The position numbers and the translations under genes are program-made. The notes under the pieces were generated by a model. The model was not told the origin of the DNA. It saw only the letters and a program-made list of their open reading frames with translations, and did no database searches. Of a DNA stretch of 5,211 nt, positions 1 through 5,211 are shown one piece after another. Positions within the stretch are counted from its first letter, which is position 1, and each line of letters starts with the position of its first letter. Origin of the DNA: Rhodospirillaceae bacterium (GTDB lineage Bacteria > Pseudomonadota > Alphaproteobacteria > Rhodospirillales > Magnetovibrionaceae). The DNA lies in contig NVTL01000050.1 of assembly GCA_002401565.1 (NCBI GenBank), positions 13,968 to 19,178 of the forward strand, in the 5' to 3' direction.

Positions 1-416
1 TGTCCGGGCGGTAATTTGTCCATGGCCGCCTTTAAACGATCAATATCGTCAAAAGCCAAAGCCTCGTCTTCAATGGTATTCGCCCCATCAAGCATAAAGG
101 TTTCAGGGTATTCATCCACAAGCACCTCTCGGGCCCCCAGACGATAGATTTTTCGAAGATAATCAAGGGTCCGACGCTGCGCAATAATGTGCAACCAAGG
201 CGCAAATTTCAGTTTTGGATCATAAGTGTGGCGATTTTTGTGCACAGACAGCAAAACTTCTTGCACCACGTCTTCGGCCCGTGTGGGGTCTGAAACACGT
301 CGCCCGACAATCGCCCGCACCCGTGGCAAAATGGCCAACAGCAAGCTTTGATACGCTTGTCCATCACCGTTTTGGGCTTGGGCCATCCATTCAGACCAGA
401 TGTCTTCGTCGTCCAT
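1..416 (-). CDS. ECF-family RNA polymerase sigma factor, 3' part missing (window edge)
   Basis: This is the N-terminal 138 residues of an extracytoplasmic-function sigma factor, which directs RNA polymerase to a dedicated promoter set, usually under control of an anti-sigma factor. The sigma70 region 2 spans about residues 20-90. It includes the core-binding helix RAEDVVQEVLLSVHKN (46-61) and the promoter-melting/-10 recognition segment with YDPKLKFAPWLHIIAQRR (65-82) followed by TLDYLRK. An acidic linker (101-125) leads to IDRLKAAMDKLPPG (125-138), the usual beginning of region 4, whose helix-turn-helix lies off the window. The start at 416 is the first ATG after an in-frame stop at 453-455, with a GGGGA-like ribosome site at 420-424, rather close to the ATG. 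The YDP...FAPWL pattern resembles alphaproteobacterial ECFs paired with DUF1109 (NrsF-type) anti-sigmas, but the partner would lie outside the window, so the subgroup is a guess. The family call is firm. Confidence 0.9.
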   Translation of the reverse strand, partial: MDDEDIWSEWMAQAQNGDGQAYQSLLLAILPRVRAIVGRRVSDPTRAEDVVQEVLLSVHKNRHTYDPKLKFAPWLHIIAQRRTLDYLRKIYRLGAREVLVDEYPETFMLDGANTIEDEALAFDDIDRLKAAMDKLPPG

Positions 417-528
417 ATTTCCCCACAAAATCGTTCTGAGCCGCAGTGTAGCTCAACAATACGCCAAGGCCTACTCGCTAAATGGATTATGATTTAGGCT
501 TTATTAAGGCATTTAGAATCAACATATT

Positions 529-567
529 AAAGAAAAAAGGCCGCCTCTAAATTAGAGACGGCCTTTT
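529..567 (-). terminator. Intrinsic terminator of the tRNA-Arg gene
   Basis: Bases 535-549 pair with 553-567. On the minus strand the one imperfect position (544/558) becomes a G-U wobble, and the hairpin is followed by a run of six T (complement of 533-538) and then C and more T. The stem begins six bases after the tRNA 3' end, so it should end the tRNA transcript and insulate it from the sigma factor gene downstream on the same strand. Read on the plus strand, the T-run is only four bases and the wobble is a C/A mismatch, so minus orientation is favoured. Confidence 0.8.
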
Positions 568-573
568 GATAAT

Positions 574-650
574 TGGTGCACCCAGAGCGATTCGAACGCC
601 CGGCCTTCTGATTCGTAGTCAGATGCTCTATCCAGCTGAGCTATGGGTGC
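574..650 (-). tRNA. tRNA-Arg (anticodon ACG)
   Basis: The 77-base minus-strand sequence folds as a complete cloverleaf. The acceptor GCACCCA pairs with TGGGTGC, the D stem is GCTC/GAGC, and the anticodon stem TCTGA/TCAGA has loop CTACGAA. The T arm is GGGCG-TTCGAAT-CGCTC with one G-U pair. The anticodon ACG lies at 614-616. In bacteria it is normally deaminated to ICG by TadA and reads CGU, CGC and CGA. The discriminator A and the terminal CCA are encoded (574-577). It has its own promoter (685-713) and terminator, so it is a single-gene unit. No integrase gene or duplicated tRNA end is visible nearby. Confidence 0.97.
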
Positions 651-684
651 AGAGGCTTCGCGATTGATTTGCGAAAGCGGGCGG

Positions 685-713
685 AAAATAACCCACGATT
701 TAGAGGAACGCAA
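685..713 (-). promoter_or_regulatory. Probable sigma70-type promoter of the tRNA-Arg gene
   Basis: On the minus strand TTGCGT (708-713) and TATTTT (685-690) are separated by exactly 17 bases. Initiation would fall near 678, giving a leader of about 28 bases to be removed by RNase P. Spacing and position fit a tRNA promoter; the hexamers match consensus only partly. Confidence 0.55.
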
Positions 714-920
714 GCCCTAGATTAAGTTTTTTTACAGACGCTGAAATTAAAGGTTCTCTGGCTTTTCGGCCTAAGCCCCCGAAAAACGATGATTTTATTG
801 AAATCCACCCTTGCCGCAAGGCATTGGTTTGAGTAATATCGCTGGAAAAATAGGTGTTGAGTCAATCGTTTCGACTATATTTGAAGCAATTCTCTCTAAA
901 ACTGGGGGTAAACCTTTTCA

Positions 921-926
921 TATAAT
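921..926 (+). promoter_or_regulatory. Perfect -10 element upstream of the lipoprotein gene
   Basis: TATAAT lies 48 bases before the ATG at 975. The bases 16-18 upstream of it (around 897-904) do not resemble TTGACA, and there is no TGn extension, so this is a half-supported promoter. It may need an activator, or the match may be fortuitous in an AT-rich spacer. Confidence 0.35.
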
Positions 927-974
927 CGTATGTGAATTTTGGTTTCAAAAAATTATTGAAGGCGAACAAAGGCA

Positions 975-2132
975 ATGAATCTTTCGAAGTTCCGGGTATT
1001 AATCGTAGGCGCCGCGCTTATTTTGCCAGCGTGTTCGTTTTCCGAATCTGCACTTTGGCCCTCCTTAACCGGAGAAGCCCCCGCGGCTGACCCCGCGGCA
1101 ACGCAGCCTGTTACAGTTGCTCCGCAAGCCGCTCAGGCGGCAACGGATGGCGGGGCTGGGGTTCGTGCCCCTCAACTGGGCAATACAAACTTTACGCCCG
1201 TGGGCGTAACGCCGGGGCAAGACACCGGAACGTTTGTGGGTCGCAAAGTTGTTGAGCTTCGCTCTGAATTGCAACGTCTGCAAGATCAGGTCAGCACCCA
1301 CAACGGTGGTTTGCAAGAGCTCCGCGCCAATATGGTCAACAACGCGCAAACGTATCATGGCACCATCGCTGCTGTGAACGCCCGTTTGCAAGTGGGCACC
1401 ACACCGGGCAACCCAATTTTGGTACAACAGTTCACATCTGCTCAAGGGGCGTTGGATAATTTAAATTCCGATATTGCTTCCATGAACAAATTGGCCACGG
1501 CGGCTTCTGCCATGTCCACCATGAGCGCTTATCTTTCCGAATCGACGCGGGCCGCCTTTGGCGTATCCGGCGCGGTTGACGAAGATCACCGTCAATTGGC
1601 TATTTTGCAAGACGAAGTCGACCAAACGGTTGTTCTGATTGAACGCTTATTAAAAGAAGTTACCGACGATATCCGTCGCCAAAGCAATTATGTTGCGACC
1701 GAACGGTCTAACCTGAACACCTTGGCCGCTGGCATCAAAACCGGCGAAATCTATGGGGCAAGTCTTGGCAACGTCGCCATGGCGGCCCGTGGACCGGGTG
1801 CGGTTGCTGGCAAACCGATGGATACAACAAACCGTCGTCCATTGGTCGTGATCCGTTTTGATCGCAACAAGGTTCCGTATCAACAGGCTTTGTACAACGC
1901 GGTCAGCCGTGTATTGGAACGTCGTCCGAATGCGGCCTTTGATTTGGTTGCTGTGGCGCCGATTTCCGGTGGTCCGGCTCGTGTGGCTCTGAATTCAAAC
2001 AAAGCTCGCCGTCATTCCGAAGACGTCTTGCGGACGCTGACCGAAATGGGCCTGCCACCCGAACGTGTCGCCGTATCCAGCAAAACCTCAAACACATCTG
2101 TCAGCAACGAAGTGCACCTGTATCTGCGCTAA
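975..2132 (+). CDS. Predicted lipoprotein with coiled-coil middle and divergent OmpA-like C-terminal domain
   Basis: This is a 385-residue envelope protein of unknown specific function. Residues 1-20 form a lipoprotein signal peptide: a K/R-bearing N-tail, the hydrophobic core VLIVGAALIL, and a lipobox LPAC with the acylated Cys at 20. Residues 21-85 are a low-complexity Ala/Pro/Thr/Gln linker. Residues 88-120 (KVVELRSELQRLQDQ...) and 200-255 have heptad-like coiled-coil character. Residues 287-385 follow the OmpA-like order: strand LVVIRF, helix YQQALYNAVSRVLE, strand FDLVAVAP, then NKARRHSEDVLRTLTEMGLPPERVAV and a final strand EVHLYLR. The segment where OmpA has its GHTD-type peptidoglycan-binding Asp reads VAPISGGPA, so that acidic ligand is absent although the ARR arginines remain. 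The start is fixed by the signal peptide; GAAGG at 958-962 is a distant ribosome site (12 bases). It is a single-gene unit ended by the terminator at 2149-2187. The lipoprotein call is strong; the OmpA fold is by pattern only. Confidence 0.75.
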   Translation: MNLSKFRVLIVGAALILPACSFSESALWPSLTGEAPAADPAATQPVTVAPQAAQAATDGGAGVRAPQLGNTNFTPVGVTPGQDTGTFVGRKVVELRSELQRLQDQVSTHNGGLQELRANMVNNAQTYHGTIAAVNARLQVGTTPGNPILVQQFTSAQGALDNLNSDIASMNKLATAASAMSTMSAYLSESTRAAFGVSGAVDEDHRQLAILQDEVDQTVVLIERLLKEVTDDIRRQSNYVATERSNLNTLAAGIKTGEIYGASLGNVAMAARGPGAVAGKPMDTTNRRPLVVIRFDRNKVPYQQALYNAVSRVLERRPNAAFDLVAVAPISGGPARVALNSNKARRHSEDVLRTLTEMGLPPERVAVSSKTSNTSVSNEVHLYLR

Positions 2133-2148
2133 TCTGACAGGCAAATAC

Positions 2149-2187
2149 AAAAAAACGCCGGATGCTTCAAGCTCCGGCGTTTTTTTT
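2149..2187 (+). terminator. Strong intrinsic terminator after the lipoprotein gene
   Basis: Bases 2149-2162 pair without mismatch with 2173-2186, around a GC-rich core (2156-2161/2174-2179). A 10-base loop contains GCTTCAAGC, and a T-run of eight starts at 2180. It begins 17 bases after the stop codon. The matching A-run on the 5' side would also allow termination in reverse, but no minus-strand gene approaches from the right. Confidence 0.93.
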
Positions 2188-2254
2188 GTGTCTGAATGTT
2201 TCAAAATGTCTTACTATGCCGACAACTTATGGTCAGGGGCTAACGGATAAATAG

Positions 2255-3553
2255 ATGTCTATGCATAATGATTACAATCACCTAACGCATATCAAAAGCC
2301 ATGATGAACTGGATTTGTATAAGCTGATCCCCAATGTCGTGTGGATTTTCGACCTTGATCAACATGGTTGGTGGTGGGGAAATTCGGCAGCGCTGGAGTT
2401 CTGGAACTTAGATAGCCTTGATGAATTAATCGCAAAAGACCTTGCTGACGATACCCAAGGTGCACGAGACCGGACGCAACAGACTTTTGAGCTGGCCGCG
2501 AAAAATGGCCTGACCATTGACCCGTGGACAACTTACCCCAACGGCAAGCCAAAAACCTTGCACATGATGCACCGCGCCGTTTTGGTTGGGCCGGACCGTC
2601 ATCGCGCCATCATCGCTTATATCAACGAAGAAGTGAATTTGGGCGAAACACCTGAAAATTTACTGTTGGTCGAAGCCATGCGCTACACCACCGTCTTGAT
2701 AACAAGTTTCAATCTTGACGGGGCGCCCGTGGTGGAAAACCCCGCCGCAACCGAAGCCTATAAATCAATTAACGCCCATAAATTACCCACAGGCCTAACC
2801 GCCTTTGCGGCCCGGTTTGCCGATCCAAGCGAAGGTGAAGCCTGTTTTAAGCGCGCCTTGGCCGAAAAAGGCGGACGGTGGAGCTATTTGATGAAGACCG
2901 AAGCCGGTCTGCGCAGTCATACTTTAGACATCCGCATGACCCGCCACCCCCTGAACGGCGATACACTGCTGTTGGTCGCCGAATATGATGTGACGCCCTT
3001 GCACGAAGCCCTAGACACCGCCCGCAAAGCCCAGGACGAACTGCGCCGCATGGCTCATTACGACGCGTTAACGGGCCTGCCCAGTCTGCATCTGCTTCAA
3101 GAAACTTCTGCCTTTCTTTTGTCGCAAGCCGAACGGAACAAGCAAAAGGTCGCCGTGTTGTTCATCGACCTTGATGGGTTTAAGGCGGTCAACGACACTT
3201 GGGGCCATGACGCCGGGGACGACGTTCTGAAAGAAGTCGCACGGCGCTTGCAATTATGTCTGAGAGACAGCGACCAAGTCGCGCGCATCGGCGGGGATGA
3301 ATTTGTTGTCTTAATCGCCGAGGTCAAAGATAAAACCAGCGCTGAAAATGTCGCCAAAAAAATCATCGCCTCCTTAAGCCAACCCATAGACATGGATTGC
3401 CTTGACGAAGACACCCAAGCCCAAATCGGCGCCAGCATCGGCATCGCCTTTTACCCCGATCACGGCAAAGACATGAAAGACATCCTAAAAGCCGCCGATC
3501 AATCCATGTACCAAGTCAAAAAAACCGGAAAAGCCAGCTTCCACTTCGCGTAG
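2255..3553 (+). CDS. PAS-PAS-GGDEF diguanylate cyclase
   Basis: This 432-residue protein is predicted to make cyclic di-GMP from two GTP, as a cytosolic enzyme; no signal peptide or membrane segment is seen. Residues 18-125 form a PAS-like sensor (LIPNVVWIFDLDQHGWWWGN...), and 140-250 a second, weaker PAS-like region ending EYDVTPLHEA. A short helical linker (251-266) leads to the GGDEF domain at about 267-432. That domain carries DALTGLPS (270-277), FIDLDGFKAVNDTWGHDAGD (303-322, with metal-binding Asp305), RIGGDEF (344-350), and the closing ADQSMYQVKKTGK. The product-inhibition I-site RxxD is present as RDSD (337-340), five residues before GGDEF. Both active and feedback sites are therefore intact, and there is no EAL domain. 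The start at 2255 has GGA at 2245-2247 as a modest ribosome site; a second in-frame ATG at 2261 is equally possible. The terminator upstream separates it from the lipoprotein gene. The ligand of the PAS domains cannot be told. Confidence 0.95.
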   Translation: MSMHNDYNHLTHIKSHDELDLYKLIPNVVWIFDLDQHGWWWGNSAALEFWNLDSLDELIAKDLADDTQGARDRTQQTFELAAKNGLTIDPWTTYPNGKPKTLHMMHRAVLVGPDRHRAIIAYINEEVNLGETPENLLLVEAMRYTTVLITSFNLDGAPVVENPAATEAYKSINAHKLPTGLTAFAARFADPSEGEACFKRALAEKGGRWSYLMKTEAGLRSHTLDIRMTRHPLNGDTLLLVAEYDVTPLHEALDTARKAQDELRRMAHYDALTGLPSLHLLQETSAFLLSQAERNKQKVAVLFIDLDGFKAVNDTWGHDAGDDVLKEVARRLQLCLRDSDQVARIGGDEFVVLIAEVKDKTSAENVAKKIIASLSQPIDMDCLDEDTQAQIGASIGIAFYPDHGKDMKDILKAADQSMYQVKKTGKASFHFA

Positions 3554-3754
3554 GAAAGAGATAACCCTGCATCTTTTATGCGTATATTTATTTTTAGATC
3601 CGCACACCTAAAATTATGAATGTGCATATCAATCTCGAAGAACAACGCTTTAAGTAGTGGTCAAGTCCATAAAATAAAACACTTCATTCCACAGATGCAA
3701 ACTTCATGCTAGTACAGACATTACGAGAAAGACCATTCCCAATAGGATGAACTG
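3554..3754. other. AT-rich spacer before the ATPase operon
   Basis: This 201-base spacer separates the GC-richer chromosomal genes from the AT-richer operon. I see no clear hairpin terminator for the GGDEF gene, only T-rich sequence at 3574-3597. A weak inverted pair GCACA/TGTGC occurs near 3602-3625. A possible but poor promoter for the operon is TAAAAT at 3670-3675, with TTTAA-like bases about 16 upstream. No tRNA, integrase gene or repeat marking an integration boundary was found by eye. Confidence 0.5.
3744..3747 (+). promoter_or_regulatory. Ribosome binding site of the ATPase gene
   Basis: AGGA ends seven bases before the ATG at 3755 and supports that start. The start also gives the family-typical N-terminus MKLEYLRLKNFKAF, the first strand of an ABC-type ATPase head. 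Confidence 0.75.
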
Positions 3755-4942
3755 ATGAAACTAGAATATCTACGCCTGAAAAACTTCAAGGCATTCCGTG
3801 AAACAGAAATGAGGAATATTCCTCATTTCTGTGTACTAGTTGGTGCTAACGGAACTGGTAAATCAACACTATTTAACGTTTTCTCTTTCCTTAAAGAAGC
3901 CATGGCGAGCAATATTCACACGGCGCTTGTTAAGCACGGTGGTAGTCGAGGTTTTTCAGAAATGCGTTCGCGTGGGTGCGATGGTGACATAGAAATCGAA
4001 TTAAAGTTTCGTGAAAAATCGGATTCACCGCTGGTAACGTATTCTTTATCTATTGGCGAAAAAGATAACCAACCAATTGTGACACGCGAAATACTAAAAT
4101 ACCGTCGTGGAAGCAGTGGTCAGCCATGGCACTTCCTTAATTTCACTAATGGTAAAGGATTTGCGGTCACTAATGAAGTTGACGAAGTTGGAGATGAAAG
4201 TGACCTTCAGCGAGAAGATCAAAGCCTTAAATCCAGTGATATTCTGGCCATCAAAGGGCTGGCTCAGTTTAAGAAGTTCCCGGCTGTCGTAGCCTTAGGC
4301 GAGCTGATTGAGAATTGGCATATTTCTGATTTTCATATCAGCGCGGCTCGCCCAGAACGTGAAGCAGGTTATGCAGAACATTTGTCATCCGAAGGTGATA
4401 ACTTGGCACTTGTGACGGAATTTCTGCATAATCGTCATAATGAAACATTCTCTAAAATTCTAAAAAAGCTCTCTGAACGTGTGCCCGGCATTACTAAAGT
4501 TGAAGCTAAGCCAACGGAAGAAGGTCGAATTTTACTTCGTTTTCAAGACGGTGCTTTTGAAGACCCTTTCTTAGCGAGATACGTTTCTGATGGTACGATT
4601 AAGATGTTTGCTTATCTCATCTTATTGTACGATCCGAACCCTCATCCTCTTCTGTGTGTAGAAGAGCCCGAAAACCAACTTTACCCAAGTTTATTAATTG
4701 AATTGGCCGAAGAGTTTAGGGCTTATTCAAATCGAGGAGGTCAAGTTTTCGTTTCCACACACTCGCCCGATTTCTTAAACTCTGTCGAAGCAGATGAAAT
4801 CTACTGGCTGGTTAAAGAGAATGGTTACACATCCATACGAAGGGCCAGCGACGATAAGCAAATTATGAATTTCATAAAGGCCGGTGACAAAATGGGTTAT
4901 CTTTGGAAAGAAGGCTTCCTTCAAGGAGCTGATCCTTTATGA
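3755..4942 (+). CDS. OLD/ABC-like AAA family ATPase, candidate defence component
   Basis: This is a 395-residue soluble ATPase of the SMC/RecF/OLD-like 'predicted ATPase' type (AAA_15/AAA_21; resembles COG4637). The N-terminal strand LEYLRLKNFKAF (3-14) is followed by Walker A GANGTGKST (30-38). A variable insert (about 80-270) carries a charged segment at 141-163. The ABC-signature-like YVSDGTIKMFAYL is at 276-288, Walker B LLCVEEPENQLYP at 299-311 with catalytic-type Glu303/304, and the H-loop STHSPDF has His336. All ATPase motifs look intact, so hydrolysis and dimerisation through nucleotide are expected. There is no C-terminal nuclease domain: the protein stops after GFLQGADPL, and its stop overlaps the start of the next gene (ATGA), which probably supplies that role. 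Base composition is lower in GC than in the preceding genes, which suggests acquisition. A perfect palindrome covers codons 17-26. The ATPase class is firm; the anti-phage role is inferred from architecture only. Confidence 0.92.
   Translation: MKLEYLRLKNFKAFRETEMRNIPHFCVLVGANGTGKSTLFNVFSFLKEAMASNIHTALVKHGGSRGFSEMRSRGCDGDIEIELKFREKSDSPLVTYSLSIGEKDNQPIVTREILKYRRGSSGQPWHFLNFTNGKGFAVTNEVDEVGDESDLQREDQSLKSSDILAIKGLAQFKKFPAVVALGELIENWHISDFHISAARPEREAGYAEHLSSEGDNLALVTEFLHNRHNETFSKILKKLSERVPGITKVEAKPTEEGRILLRFQDGAFEDPFLARYVSDGTIKMFAYLILLYDPNPHPLLCVEEPENQLYPSLLIELAEEFRAYSNRGGQVFVSTHSPDFLNSVEADEIYWLVKENGYTSIRRASDDKQIMNFIKAGDKMGYLWKEGFLQGADPL
3803..3832. repeat. Perfect 30-bp palindrome within the ATPase gene
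   Basis: The arm ACAGAAATGAGGAAT (3803-3817) is followed directly by its exact reverse complement (3818-3832). It spans exactly codons 17-26 (TEMRNIPHFC) and ends nine bases before the Walker A codons. In RNA it can form a stem of about 13 bp with a small loop, 49-78 bases into the reading frame; in DNA it is a two-fold symmetric site. The encoded residues still fit the usual family spacing between the first strand and Walker A. Confidence 0.97.
4923..4928 (+). promoter_or_regulatory. Ribosome binding site of the TOPRIM-like gene, inside the ATPase gene
   Basis: AAGGAG lies within the last codons of the ATPase gene, ten bases before the ATG at 4939. With the ATGA stop/start overlap it supports the start and suggests translational coupling of the two products. 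Confidence 0.8.
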
Positions 4943-5211
4943 CGCTTGTTTTCTTTCTAGAAGAACCCTCTGCAAAAGCTATGCTTCAGGGGCTAATGCC
5001 ACGCCTTCTTCCTGACTATTCTGATATTAAGTACATCGTGTATGAAGGCAAACAAGACCTGCTTAAACGTGTTCACCTAAAACTGAGAAACTGGTTAGCT
5101 CCGAATACACATTTTGTCATTTTATTGGATAAAGACGCACAAAAATGCCATGAACTTAAGGCTGAGATAAAGGCAATCTGCACCAGTTCAAACAAACCAG
5201 ACACGCTCATA
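4939..5211 (+). CDS. DUF4276-like TOPRIM-type protein, 3' part missing (window edge)
   Basis: The first 91 residues are visible and the gene runs off the window. Residues 1-13 (MTLVFFLEEPSAK) give a hydrophobic strand ending in acidic residues Glu8/Glu9. KYIVYEGKQDLLKRV (31-45) carries the EGKQDL motif that I recognise from DUF4276 proteins. THFVILLDKDAQKCHELK (57-74) gives a second strand ending in DKD (Asp64, Asp66). A Glu after strand 1 and a DxD after a later strand is the TOPRIM metal-binding pattern of OLD-type nucleases, primases and topoisomerases, so a metal-dependent nuclease or related activity is possible. The gene starts inside the stop of the ATPase gene, with AAGGAG in place, so the two are surely one operon and probably one complex. 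It is AT-rich like its partner. The family call is from memory of the motif pattern; the catalytic role is inference. Confidence 0.8.
   Translation, partial: MTLVFFLEEPSAKAMLQGLMPRLLPDYSDIKYIVYEGKQDLLKRVHLKLRNWLAPNTHFVILLDKDAQKCHELKAEIKAICTSSNKPDTLI

Larger units (their letters stand above)
651..974. other. Divergent intergenic region between tRNA-Arg and the lipoprotein gene
   Basis: This 324-base stretch carries the minus-strand tRNA promoter at its left end and the lipoprotein upstream region at its right end. Between them I see small inverted repeats: a 7-bp arm pair at 763-769/779-785, which competes with a 5-bp pair at 760-764/773-777, and a 5-bp stem with 3-base loop at 809-821. None has a following T-run, so I do not call a terminator. 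The only open frame starting with ATG that I noticed is a 15-codon one at 789, without a convincing ribosome site. No RNA family is recognised. Confidence 0.6.

Noticed and set aside
215..439. Plus-strand open frame of 74 codons
   Set aside because: It lies antisense to the sigma factor gene, has no family resemblance or ribosome site, and the minus-strand product is clearly an ECF sigma factor.
574..650. tRNA-Arg as the integration site of a mobile element
   Set aside because: No integrase gene, no repeated tRNA 3' end elsewhere in the window, and the AT-rich operon lies 3 kb away beyond ordinary genes.
760..785. Hairpin in the intergenic region as a terminator or regulatory RNA
   Set aside because: Two short competing stems, no T-run after either in either orientation, and no recognisable RNA family.
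1065..2097. Several minus-strand open frames (1065-1445, 1650-1883, 1903-2097) opposite the lipoprotein gene
   Set aside because: Their translations are rich in Arg, Cys and His without domain pattern, as expected of antisense frames in this composition; the plus-strand protein has a signal peptide and fold pattern.
3068..3444. Minus-strand open frames opposite the GGDEF domain
   Set aside because: The opposite strand encodes the intact GGDEF active site, so these are shadows of a well-conserved coding sequence.
3747..3755. Two-codon ATG-AAC-TGA mini-frame overlapping the ATPase start
   Set aside because: Its stop overlaps the ATPase start codon (TGATG), but its own ATG lies within the ribosome site region and has none of its own; most likely chance.
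3809..3811. Alternative ATPase start at Met19 inside the palindrome
   Set aside because: It would remove the first strand LEYLRLKNFKAF typical of the family and has no free ribosome site; 3755 has AGGA at proper distance.

Overview
The window looks like chromosomal DNA from an alphaproteobacterium, probably a Rhodospirillales-like (possibly marine) lineage. This rests on gene style, mid-range GC in the first 3.5 kb and the ECF sigma / PAS-GGDEF repertoire. I could not run a search, so the taxonomy is an inference.

Layout: (1) 1-416, minus strand: the first 138 codons of an ECF-type RNA polymerase sigma factor, cut off by the window edge. (2) 529-713, minus strand: a complete tRNA-Arg(ACG) gene with encoded CCA, a plausible sigma70-type promoter upstream and a hairpin/T-run terminator six bases after its 3' end. 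(3) 975-2132, plus strand: a lipoprotein with a coiled-coil-like middle and a divergent OmpA-like C-terminal domain, closed by a strong intrinsic terminator at 2149-2187. (4) 2255-3553, plus strand: a soluble diguanylate cyclase with two PAS-like sensor regions and an intact GGDEF active site and inhibitory site. (5) 3755-5211, plus strand: a visibly AT-richer two-gene operon. It holds an ABC/OLD-like AAA ATPase whose stop overlaps (ATGA) the start of a DUF4276-like, TOPRIM-type protein that runs off the window.

Genes 1-4 look like ordinary housekeeping and regulatory chromosome content, each its own transcription unit. The last operon is the accessory part. An SMC/ABC-type ATPase translationally coupled to a small TOPRIM-like protein is the architecture of several anti-phage systems (OLD, AbiL, PARIS), so I read it as a candidate defence module; no activity is proven by the sequence.

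The most unusual structure is a perfect 30-bp palindrome inside the ATPase gene (3803-3832). It occupies exactly codons 17-26, just before the Walker A codons, and would give a strong hairpin in the mRNA or an extruded/protein-bound site in DNA.
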